From Megalonaias nervosa (taxonomy: Eukaryota; Mollusca; Bivalvia; Unionida; Unionidae): a DNA stretch of 64,000 nt. The DNA is taken from the NCBI GenBank assembly GCA_016617855.1, contig JAECUM010005024.1:1-64000 (forward strand), read 5' to 3'. Below, piece after piece: positions 1 to 11,251 of the stretch (the stretch's first letter is position 1; every line of letters begins with the position of its first letter). A program made the position numbers and the translations under genes. The notes below the pieces were generated by a model. It had not been told where the DNA came from, did not search any database, and saw only the letters and a program-made list of their open reading frames with translations.

Positions 1-59
1 CAGTCTGTAGTAGCATACCTGGCATGTTATGCTTTTCAGTGTAAAACATTACATCGTAT

Positions 60-310
60 ACTGCTCTTATATGTGTGTGTGTGTTTTGGATTTTTAACGT
101 AGCTTTAACAATTTTTTAGTCATATCACTATGATGTGCGCAGTGTGGCAGTTTATAGTGATGTCTAGCACTGGGGCATCATGCCAAAGACATATAGCATG
201 ATGTCCCACCCAGTCACATTATCCTGACACCAGGCCAACCAATCCTAACACTAACCTCTCAATGCTGAGTGCCTAGCAAGGCATCTTTTAGTACCATTTC
301 AGTATTTATA
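60..310 (-). mobile_element. SINE family A, copy 1 (tail part)
   Basis: This stretch matches 15885-16166 and 29250-29520 in the window (shared blocks such as TTTTTAACGTAGCTTTAAC and CACATTATCCTGACACC). The other two copies end at high coordinates in a tRNA-like head with A and B boxes on the minus strand. This copy lacks the head, so it is the body and tail only. It adjoins the LINE fragment at 270-900, so the exact border is uncertain. Confidence 0.6.
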
Positions 311-900
311 AGCAAGTTCTCTGAAACCAGGAAAAAATCAAGCCTTGCTCTTTTGTTTCTACTCCGCCAACTATTTTTTCTTTTGTCCATGAATTTCTCT
401 CCAGATATCAATGAGTCCAAGTTCATTGTGATCTCTATCAGTTTCTCTCTTGATCTTGTTGTTGATTCATAAGTAAATTAAAATCTCCATAATGATTATC
501 AAGTTATCATGATAGTGTCATTTAAATCAGTTTTTAACTGTTGATAAAAATTAGGAGTCTTTATTTGGACCATAAATATTTAATAACATTATGTTCTTAT
601 TTTCTATTTGCATATCTATAATAATCTTATTTCCCTCTGTTTCTTTTTGTATTTGCTTTATTTTAAATTCAAAGTTGTTGTTAAAAAACTGCAATTCCTC
701 TAGTCTGACTTGAAAAAATGCTAAAACAGCTTTCATATGCCCACTGACTGGGTATATAATACTTTTTGTTTTGTTGGAAATGTGTATCTTGTAGAAAATA
801 AATTGAAAACTGTTTTTGTTATAAAAAATGTAAGACATCTCTCCTCTTGAATTTGTTATCTAAACCCTGACAATTCGTAGATGCAACAGTAATTTTATCA
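270..900 (-). pseudogene. LINE endonuclease fragment (L1/Tx1-like), decayed
   Basis: Minus-strand pieces in shifting frames match the apurinic-like endonuclease domain of L1/Tx1-type non-LTR retrotransposons. In order there is an opening NCQGLDNKFKRRDV, a motif FLQDTHF near 790, a stretch with SQTRGIAVFL near 690, and an IYGPN motif near 560-575. A weakly readable ARLDFF block follows near 340. Several stops and frameshifts interrupt it, so it is dead. No reverse transcriptase follows inside the window; that part would lie to the left or has been lost, and the SINE copy adjoins here. The clade assignment is from motif memory, not a search. Confidence 0.6.
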
Positions 901-904
901 GTCA

Positions 905-2150
905 TCAGGCAACAAAGCTACATCTATTTGGAAACAATACTCTGGGAAGGGATGTGTGACAGTTAAGTAAATGAAATATTAATACAACTACATAAAAGCC
1001 TACAATGCAAATACATTTTATAGGTCCCTTTGCCTTTCACACAGGAAAGGACATCATTAGGAATGAAGAAAAGATAGAGAAGAAACAAAAGTAATAAGAA
1101 GCATAAATGCATAAAATGTTTTTACCTTCCTCTCAGTATAAGAGAGCCTATTGATAAATTGACAATTTAAACATTTCTAATATATTTACAGTTTCCACAA
1201 ACAATTCCACAATTACATTAAAAACTTTCACATCAAGGAAAGCAAGCAGAAGATTATTCAAATCACACAGCAAGAATACATTTAATACATTTGCAACAAG
1301 AGAAAAGCTGTCATAAACACCTTTGCAGCAAAGATAGAAAGGAAAAAAATTATACAAAGCACGTGGCATGCAAACAACATACAGTACTAATTTAAAAATA
1401 ATAATAAAGGTAATACATGTAAAAGTGTTGCAAGTAATGCAAAAAAAAAAGGAAAAAAGAAAAAGCATTTGCCAGCAGAAGAAAGTGGGCAAAGGTCTTA
1501 CCAGTCACATGGCAAAAGCATAATACTATGACATGGCAGTAAAACCTCAAGATAAAATAGCAACTGTACGGCAATAAGACAAATACCAGGGCCCCAATTT
1601 AGGTAAATGCATAACTGAATGAAGGTGATGTTATGCAAAACTGAATGAAACTATGCACATGTCTATAAACTTTAATATGAAAGAAATAAAGGACCATTTT
1701 TGATGATTAAAGAAAGGGGCTATATAGGAGTTTATTAGATTGGATTCTGCATCTTACTACTCTTTATGTTTTGTAGCACCATAGTCTGAATGTTATCAAT
1801 TACAATCAAGTTCATATAATTTGTATTCCATCACAGTTATAATAGGCAGTGCTTATGACGGAATATCAAAACCAAGATTCACAGAAATTCACTCTCAATG
1901 AAGTTTTCACCAAACAAATTACTCATTTTGAACTTACTGACATCAATTCATTGATTTCACGTGAGGGAATTAAAGTTTCATTTACCAGTTGTTAGACATT
2001 TTTATAAATATAAGGACTTATTTACCAAAATAAATTTGCTTTACCTTATTAGTTACTGAATCTCTACTGAACTTGTCTTTTTTAATAGAAATATTACTTT
2101 TTATCCCATATAAAAATACACCAATTAAAATATAGTTTGTAATTTTGATG
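905..2150. other. Gene-free AT-rich stretch
   Basis: No convincing gene. The minus-strand open stretches at 1148-1574 are rich in F, L and C, as expected from translating an A-rich plus strand, and have no family match I recognise. The region lies downstream of the TIR gene and upstream of the LINE fragment. Confidence 0.5.
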
Positions 2151-2155
2151 CTTAC

Positions 2156-2305
2156 TGTGCATTTTGATGTAATGATTGCAATAACTGTTGTAAAAAGCTG
2201 ATAATCGGCTACTGTTTCATTTTCACCTTTATCTGCAAAGACTGTAGCTTTACTGAAAAAGCCAAGGGCCATTAAACAAATCTCTGGTAGATCCAACAAT
2301 ACTGT
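2156..2305 (-). CDS. Candidate isolated helical (ARM-like) exon
   Basis: On the minus strand a 50-codon open block starts after an AG acceptor (2307-2306) and ends at a good GTAAGC donor (2155-2150); both borders are phase 0. The peptide contains LPEICLMALGFF followed by a charged loop and a second helix, VADYQLFTTVIAIITSKC. This resembles in spacing the helical repeat in exon 2 of the TIR gene to the right (LTALALLANI, then LLTFLMNILGSAL). It could be a leftover or live exon of another paralogue that continues left of the window. No adjoining exons were found, so it may be a chance open frame. Confidence 0.3.
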
Positions 2306-2544
2306 CTGTCCTTAGCTTAAAAAGAAGCAATGTGGACAAACTATTTAAAGTCTGCAAGCATGTGGCAAAATGTTTGCAGTTTAATTTGGTTTTAATATTT
2401 GTAAAGACAAACTTTCAACACCTTTTATGTTTTTTAAAGACAACAACAGTTAACTGCTATTTTACTCTTTACATTGCTTGAACAAAAACGTTCATCTTTT
2501 TGCTATGCTATGTAAAGATATTGCAAAGGTGATACTGATGAACT

Positions 2545-2624
2545 TTACCTCTTTACTTGCATTTAAGTATAACTATTTATAAATTTTACATCTTTACTTG
2601 TATTTAAGTATAACTTAAATATTT
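2545..2624. repeat. 40-bp direct duplication
   Basis: The block CTTTACTTGCATTTAAGTAT occurs at about 2551 and again, with one change, at about 2591, together with flanking TATAACT. It is a simple local tandem duplication. Confidence 0.7.
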
Positions 2625-2679
2625 GCGAAGGCAACTCATGCAGTGAAATGCTGGTACCCCTAAAAAAGACAGCATAGAT

Positions 2680-2870
2680 ATTCTTGCAACCGTGAATGAG
2701 ATTGTGATAATTCAGAACATATACAAATGTGTTCTTACGATTATTTATCATGTACTGCGTGAGTTAAATACAGTGCTTCTGGAAAGCAGAAAAAAAATTA
2801 TTTTATGGAAGATTCATAAGATAAGTGAGTGATTTTAAGAATATCAGAGATGCCAGGATTTTATCTAAAG
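2680..2870. repeat. Duplicated block, partner of 60565-60735
   Basis: This block aligns along its length with 60565-60735 in the same orientation; TTATTTATCATGTACTGCGTG is shared almost exactly and is followed by a shared GAAGATTCATAAGA and TTTTAAGAAT. It lies downstream of the TIR gene, and the partner lies downstream of the paralogous last exon at 63932-63955. That makes a segmental duplication of gene plus flank the simplest explanation. Confidence 0.75.
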
Positions 2871-3185
2871 GGGGGAAGTTCTCCCCTTGTCACAAATATA
2901 AGAAAGAAAATGAGGTGGAGGAGGAAACAGTCATATTTCAATATATACAAAATACTTATATGTCCCTCTTTATTCCTGTTCCACTCTGACAGAGCTGTAT
3001 TGTAATCAAATTGTTTTAAAGATGCCATTTCTAGTTGCATTAGCATTAACCTGTTGATTGTTTCTGAACTTAATCTGTGCCTTATCTTTGAATCAAAATT
3101 GTTACATAGTTTCAGCATGCCTAAAGAGTTTCTATTTTTGCTCATATTATCGTTGCTCATCATCAATGTTTTATTCAAGTTTGGA
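2870..3185 (-). pseudogene. hAT transposase C-terminal dimerisation fragment
   Basis: The minus strand is open across this stretch and reads like the end of the hAT-family C-terminal dimerisation region: LGMLKLCNNFDSKIRHRLSS, then TINRLMLMQLEM, then FDYNTALSEWNRNKEG. The RxRLS...LM...FD...A...W pattern is typical of that domain in zinc-finger-862-like hAT proteins. Only this C-terminal piece is present, and a second relic lies at 18490-18880. It sits a few hundred bases downstream of the TIR gene stop and may overlap its 3' UTR. Confidence 0.65.
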
Positions 3186-3500
3186 TCATGCAGCCAGATC
3201 TTCCACAGCAATCATCTCTATACTGACAAGCTGTTTATTTTAAATCATACAGTCCGACCCTCCAGAACTTCCATATGCATGTCTGTAATCCACATATCGT
3301 TTATTTTCAATCATACGAACAGATCCTCCAGAGCTTCTATGAGTATATCCATACTCTACTTGTTGTTACCTGGAATACTCACAGCAAGATCATCCAAAGC
3401 ATATACAAGGATGTCATCACTGAAAAACTGTTTATTTTGAATCATACAGCAGACTCTCCAGAGCTTCCGTAACTATGTCCATAGTTGACAAAGTGTTGAT
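3170..3500 (-). repeat. Degenerate 65-bp tandem repeat at the gene's 3' end
   Basis: About five degenerate copies of a 64-66 bp unit run from the last codons of the TIR gene into its 3' flank. On the minus strand most copies show GGAAGCTCTGGAG, then TATGATT, then AAAATAAAC. AATAAA hexamers lie at 3436-3431, 3305-3300, 3239-3234 and 3175-3170; the first overlaps the TAA stop codon. The array may provide alternative cleavage sites. Confidence 0.7.
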
Positions 3501-3542
3501 TTTCAATTCTCTATACACATAGTAGTAGAAAAACTGTGGAGC
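3432..3542 (-). CDS. ARM-TIR-SAM gene, last exon and stop
   Basis: Acceptor TGTTTCAG at 3550-3543. It encodes APQFFYYYVYRELKI and a final helix IVTEALESLLYDSK, then TAA at 3434-3432. The stop overlaps an AATAAA poly(A) signal (3436-3431). The boundary is repeated almost exactly at 63955 in the right-hand paralogue. Confidence 0.85.
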   Translation of the reverse strand, partial: APQFFYYYVYRELKINTLSTMDIVTEALESLLYDSK

Positions 3543-6500
3543 CTGAAACAAAAAAATTAACAAAAAATGATCTCTTTAGTTATTCTCTTTGGTAATAACT
3601 ATCTGAAAATATCTATATAACAGCAGCAGAGAGGGAGAGGATTCTAACTACCTTATTTGTCAGAAATTGCCAATTGTTTAGCCTGTTTCTGAAAACCCCA
3701 TGATGACCTCCACAAACTAGAATGATTATAATGACATATAACAGTCTAGAAAACATTTGCTAATCCATTATCTTTCAAAATTTGTGAAAATTCAAGTGTT
3801 TTATCAACTGCATGTGCAAGATCATAGCATGAGGATTATATTAACGACAAATGCCAACAAACGCTATACTACTTTAAACATGTTGAGTATATAAGTGGGA
3901 GAAGAATGATGAAAGACTCGTGAAATGACAGAGTCAGGGCAAACAAGTTTGTACTACCTACTGAAATGTCATGCTAAATTAGAACAGTTACTTATAAAAT
4001 GCAAGGAAAAAAATTTGATTTTGGCCTAAAATTATATCACAACAGCTTTTTATGCCAGTGCAATTATCACAATATACCTATTTATGCCAGTGCCAAGCAC
4101 CTCCACAACAAAACACTGTAAAATATGCAGTGCTGATGATGGCTCTTGGTACACAACTGTGAAATACCAGTAGATGACGTCTTTAATGGTACTCAGTTGT
4201 AACTAGATTTATCTCACATAGACATAGGTGTTCTCAATCTTTAAGAGAAGGAGTTAATGGAGGAAAAAAATTGTAAGAACGAAAAGATTCCTTATGATGA
4301 TTTCATACCTGTGTTTTCATTTTGACTAATGATGCAATGTCTCTTCCTGTCAAATGTCCCAATTGTTCTCTAGCAAAACAAAATGTAAAAGAGTGTAAAA
4401 CTATATTAATTTTTATGAGTGTCTCTCAACATGATTAGGATATGTGAATCTAAAAGTGAGAAGCATTAAACCCTAGCTCAGCAGATATCGGTTACAGTGT
4501 ACATATTAACACTCTAGATCAACAGATGTCAGCTACAGTGTAAATATTAACACCCTAGATCAACAGATGTCAGCTACAGTGTAAATATTAACACCCTAGA
4601 TCAACAGATGTCAGCTACAGTGTAAATATTAACACCCTAGATCAACAGATGTCAGCTACAGTGTAAATATTAACACCCTAGATCAACAGATGTCAGCTAC
4701 AGTGTAAATATTAATGCCCTAGATCAACAGATGTCAGCTACAGTGTAAATATTAATGCCCTAGATCAACAGATGTCAGCTACAGTGTAAATATTAATGCC
4801 CTAGATCAACAGATGTCAGCTACAGTGTAAATATTAATGCCCTAGATCAACAGATGTTAGTTACAGTGTAAATATTAACGCCCTAGATCAACAGATGTCA
4901 GCTACAGTGTAAATATTAATGCTCTAGATCAACAGATGTCAGCTACTGTGTAAATATTAAATCCCTAGATCAACAGATGTCAGTTACAGTGTAAATATTA
5001 ATGCCCTAGATTAACAGATGTCAGTTACAGTGTAAACATTAACACCATAGATCAACAGATGTCAGTTACAGTGTAAATATTAACGCCCTTGATCAACAGA
5101 TGTCAGTTACAGTGTAAATATTAACGCCCTCAATCAACAGATGTCAGAACAAACAATAGATGTAACATCTCAATACAGTTTTTAATACCTCACTGTAGTT
5201 TGTAATGGCTTGTAATACCTCAATATAATTTATAAAAAATAAACAATCTCACCATAAATGTTTTAGGAGAGTGAACAATAGTAAATGCACACACACAAAT
5301 ACATTTATATTGTTATACGATTTGGAATACATAGGAAGAAACCAATCTTACAATCTTAGAGGTGGTTGGTAGACATTAAGTTTATCAAATTAAGACCTAA
5401 TTTTCATTATCAAATTATGATTTGTATTTAGGTTCATAGTTTCAAACTTTATTTTTTTTGTAAAAAAGATACATGTCTGATGCATTAGGCCTTTACTGTG
5501 CAGAGTGCCTGAAATGTATTAGATACGGTATTTTTGTCTCTATCTGCATGCTCACAGCAATAACAACTCTTTGGATTTGTACCTAGGCAGACTGTGTTGT
5601 CGAAGCCACTGATCTACATCTTGTGGGGACCATTTACACAGCGTGGCCCGAGAGGTATTGTGATTGGGACTTGCAACAAACATAGTCGTGACTGATACAG
5701 GCATGGCGTCAACTTTGTCTTCAGCCTATAGGAAACATTGACTTCTATTTAATCACATGTTAAGATGTATCATTCTTTGATGAATCCTTGACCAATTTTT
5801 CAAATGTAATTAATGGAAATGACAGATCAGTAAGTGAAGAAATGAATGAAGCGGTCTTTTTACTTTCCATAAGTGTAATTTTCTTTTGCTTGCAACTTTC
5901 AATTAGGATGTATATGTATCCTTTGCTTTGCTCGGTGTTAAATAAATGTAAATAATAACCATGAATATAAACATAAATATCATCAAAGAACACTTCTGCA
6001 CACTACTGTGCGTAACATGATATAAACTCAAACCTTAATGATAGTGTGGAGTAAAGGCATACACAAAGACGGATTAGAAATGGTAACACTATAGACCTCA
6101 CCAATGTCGTGGTGGACATATGAATATATGTTTATTGCCTACATTAATTATAGTGAAATATATCTTATATTTTAAGCATGAATATTCTTTCAACAGTCCA
6201 ATAAATTAAAGCATCCATGGGAAGCATGGCACAGATTGCATTAAAATTTAGGGTTTATCGATTTCATAATTCATGTAAAACATGAAAAGTAATCTGCCTC
6301 AATGGGGCTGAAAGCTGAAGCAATCTTAATTCTTACCAAAATTGCAAGTAAAAATTAAAAGTTCAAAATATATTATTTCCAGACATAATGTTATCTACTG
6401 GATATATTTCAAGACTGCAGCAATTTGTAACTATATACACCACTCCCTCGATAACTCGCGCCCTGATAACTCGCGAACCCGCTTATAACGCGGGGTCAGG

Positions 6501-9500
6501 CGTGGATCCCATTTTTAAAACCAGAAATTACCCCAAAAATAGATCCCTATTTTATGAACTTTATGGAAATCGTGATCAAAATTAGCTACAAAAACTTTGA
6601 TATATCGCTCGTTTTATCATCGAAAACGGTAGATAGGACGATATATCGCTTGTTTTATCGTCGAAAACGGTAGATAGGACCTGGAAATTTTAATCAACAT
6701 TATGAAATACCAAATTTAAAAATAAGTCATCCAATTTTTTTACATTTTCTTTCCAAGTGACATTCCTAGCACACCGCAATTAACGATATGTAAGGAAATT
6801 TCAATCAATGAAAATGTCACTTACGCCGAGTGGAGGCAGTACTTTAATTAATAAATAAAAATTTTATAATTTTTTTATCAATTGAAATTTGTGTTCTACT
6901 TCTATCTTCTAGTTCCTTTTAAGTGTAATCATCATAAATGCAATGTGTCCTCTTGTAATTAAATGTAAAATGTGTCAATCTACCGTAACAGCTATGTCCG
7001 CGAGCATTTCTGAGAACCTATTTAGGTGCCAACCATGTTTTGATAACTGACTTGCAGAAGTATTTGTTGCATTGTTGCACTGAATTAAAAGCTGGCCTCC
7101 TTTGTATTATCACGTTAATTATGTCTTTTGAAACAAATAATGGAGGTGAAATAAAAGAAAAGTTAAAAAGGCACAAAAATCCTACAAACTTAAAATCTAG
7201 CTGCCCCGGTCGTATATTGGGTGAACTCACTTCATTTGATCAATTGAACTCTGTTATAAATGTTATTGTGTATGTAACATAAACTACCTTATATTAACCG
7301 ACTCATTGGTAACTGTGATCAAAGATAGAATGGCAACCAAGCGAAAAGAATACTATACTTCGTAAAATAAAGAACTTGGTTTCACAGATATGGACCATTG
7401 TGGGCAAGCGAGTTTCAGAGAATTCTTGAACTGACACTTTGAGATATTCTCAAGAATGATAAAAAGTTTCATTATTACTTCACGATATCAATACTGTACT
7501 AACTGAACAACACAAAAATTGAGATTCGACGTAGATGATTGTCTCACGAAAATTTCTCTTGCTTTTTGAACAAAAGGAATCTTGTTTGGTGATGTATCAA
7601 CAGTTAGTCTAGTTCCCTGCTCTTTTCACTCCCAATTTGGTAGGATACAATGCCATACCACTCCGGGAACCAGACTCATCAAGAAAACAAAAAGCAGTGA
7701 CATAATACACACGTTTTCATGTAAACATAATGGTTGTTGGAACCAGTTGGAACGATCTTTCACATGTTGGACATTTTGAAAATAAATGTTATTTAAACAG
7801 AATAACGAATAACTTCATTAGAAAAAGTGTGTTATTAAAAATTATTATCGACGTGAATGTAAAATGAGGATTCAGTCATTAAACAGCAAAGTTCCCTAAC
7901 CCCCGACACCCCCACCCCCCTGCTGTTTTCTCGATGTCCAAGTGATTTTTTTCAATTTTTGGAGGTCCCTCGGTAACTCGCTCCCTCGCTTATAGCGCGG
8001 TCTATGTTTGTGGACCCTGTTGTGCACGAGTTATCGAGGGAGTGGTGTATATATAATTTCTTACAAAATAAAGCTGACCAAAAGTCTTATAAATTTATTA
8101 CTTTCTATACATAGCAGCATAAAGCTGAAGAAGCCATGTAGACAAGTGATGATAGTTAGGAAGTCTGTACTTACAATCTGACTTGCAATTGAAATGTTTT
8201 TTGTTTCCGACTTTGCACTGCTATAGCAATCATCTAGTCCTTTGAGAAGGTCCTTAAAATTTGCATCAAGTGGATATATCCCACTGAAATCATACATGTA
8301 ATTTGCTCCAACAACTAAACCTAGCCATCCATCTGGTTTGTATTCTTTTTCCATCTTCAGTGGAACAATTTTCTTTTTCAGTTGAAATGCATATTCTGCC
8401 TCTGGAATTTACAATTTCAGATATGCATTATGCTGTACAACAGAAGACGAATTATGTTTCTGTTACAAATTTACATCTGATTGGTGTTGTAGTAAGTCAA
8501 CATTTCCATTGTGCAAACCATGTAAAAAGATCTATTATTAAACTAGAGTGTGTTTGTCACAAACACATCTCTGAGTATTACCCTGTTTTGTCCCACCTCT
8601 CCTAGGGAGGGGTTAGGTTGTAGCTTTTAGCAGAAGTCAGTGTCAACTGTATATTTTCTTTTATGTGCAGTGTGTGTGTGCATCTGTGTGTGTGTGTATA
8701 TATATAAAGGGGTTTCTGTGTTCACATACTATGACAGCAGTGGCCCATGTTGTCACAGCCTATGAACACAGTATTAGTTGTTGGTTGCTTCCAAGTAGAC
8801 TTACAACAGATAAGAGAGTATGGAGTTGTTCACTTCTGCAAATCACATGACACCAGTACAAATAAAGGCTCTCTCACAATATTTTCACTGCTGCAAATCA
8901 CATGACACCAGTACAAATAAAGGCTCTCTCACAATATTTTCACTGTAACCTATTGCTCGTGTTTGTAAGTGGGCAATCACTGGTTCATATAAAAATGTAA
9001 ATCAAAAGCAATTCCGGAGCTGAATTCCTATACCAGGAGACAAGATTTATTCTCTATAAATTATAATATAGCACAAAGTGCAACGCAACCTCATATAAAA
9101 GATCATAAGAGTAACAGAAAAGTAACTGAATTTCTGTTGCAGTCATTAACTACTTATCACATGATACCCAACACAACAGAAATATGAAGATCTCCTGCAC
9201 AAAGAATTATGTAGAACTCCTGCAAACAGAAACATGTAGAACTCCTGCACATATATAAATTTAAAGAGAAGTCACAACATAGCATTTAAAATTATGTAAA
9301 CATTAATGCGTATTTTGGAGATCTAAAATGCAACAAGTTAATTTAATCAGAAAATGTCAATAAAACAATGCTTTTACTTTATATCTATATCTTAATTTAA
9401 ATCTATGGACTATGTGTCTGAAATAAAGAATTCTTATCTTATCTTAAAACAATAGCATGAAAGATCATAAGCAAAGCAACAATATGCCATTTTAGGTGAG

Positions 9501-11169
9501 ATTCTAAATTTCAGCTAAAATTTATCACATAGATTATAGAGTATTACTGTCAGCAAGAATGATGAATAACGTTTTCTGTAATATATAAATCTATCACTGT
9601 TTTTAACAGCCTTAGATTTGAAAAAAAAAATGTCTTTTTAACCTTTTTCATCTTGTTGATACTGGGTATAAACTTGAGATCAGTATTTATATCATTGCAA
9701 AGTCCATTTTAAATATTAGATGTTCAAGTGGCAGTCCTGAATTTGCGAGAGATGACCAGTACCAAAAATGCATGGATAGTACTATGCCTAGAACAATTCT
9801 GAAAAATTTTCGTGATACCCATGAATACCAGGATGAGCACACCGAGTCAAAATGACACCGAATACAGACACATACCAATAGTCACTTCGTATTAATCGTT
9901 AAGTATTTACGTTGTAGAGAAAACACTCCCATTCCCACCAGTTCCCAATTAAAAGTTGACCAATATCAGGATGAAGATATGGAACAGAGCTTTTGTAACA
10001 GACCTGAACCATTATATATAATACGTAAAGTGTTTCTTTTATTTTAGATTTTTTCTGATTCCAAACATGACAGGTCCTGTTGAACCCAAATAGAGTGTTA
10101 ATTTATTATAAACCATTGCGCCAGTTCCATACCTAAAGATTGGTGAATTAGAGTAATATCACTGTCCATAATAGAAACCTCATCAGTATATGGTAGTTGT
10201 TTAGTGCCAACAGTCCCAGATATTATCAACATATATGCAAAAGGGCATGAAGCAAGAGCTAATCCTTAGCGAATCCCATATGAAATATTAGCATTGTAAG
10301 AAAAAGTACCAACATCATTCACTAGGTGCTGCCTTTGGGGTCAAATAAGATTTAAACCACTTGACTGATACAGAATTAGACTACCGGTAATGACTTCAAT
10401 ATTTTTAAAGATATACAATGATCGACATTACCAAAAACTTTCTGTAAGTCATTTTTAAGAATATACCAGTCGAATTGTCCTGCTTCATTTCAAATCTAAT
10501 ATAATCTTGTGAATGAAGTTAAGAAATATATGTTGAAAGATGATGTCAAAATCCAGGAGTTGCTTTAATTGATTCACTTTTTCTGTAAATGAGATTATGT
10601 CAAGTAAGGTCATGATCCTGCTAACACTGTAATTAAAACTGATGCTGAAAGCTAAAATGAAGGTCATGTTGACCTATTTAATAAGATTTTTTTTCTAACA
10701 CACACTATAATCATACTTCATTTTTCTTCTCAGTTCATTCAAAGTTTGGTTTCCTTCATATTTACCCCCAGCCATTTTGGATTTATATGTTGTGGTTTTT
10801 GATTAAAATATATAGTATGTCATGCTAAAGGGATCAGAGCCCTAACTAACAAAAGATGCAACAAGGTCAAAAGAAAGGACTCGATGCGCATGAGAACTCA
10901 CTTGCTTGACGAGCAAAACTTAACATTTAGCTATATACACTGGATTTCTATTTACAAGGTATATACTACAACCAATTGTCAAACATATAACAAAGTTATG
11001 GTTTCCATGTTGTATTTTTAGATACACGATTATTATGTAGGTTGACACCAATAGAGTCAAACATCAAACACACGGGAGTGTTTGAATTTAACTTTTCCAG
11101 GAATCAAATCAAACCCCACTTACGAGTAAGGATGCCAAATGCTCAGCCCTGATGCACAAGTGCGCAAGT

Positions 11170-11251
<82 letters not shown>

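Noticed and set aside
4473..5150. Regular repeat array as a possible CRISPR
   Set aside because: Units abut without unique spacers and the DNA is intron-bearing; it is a minisatellite.
5760..5993. Minus-strand 77-codon frame as an extra exon of the TIR gene
   Set aside because: Exons 6 and 7 join in phase without it, and no acceptor/donor pair with matching phase was seen.
7018..7282. Overlapping open frames inside the pogo-like element
   Set aside because: No transposase motifs (no HTH or DDE pattern); the element is non-autonomous.
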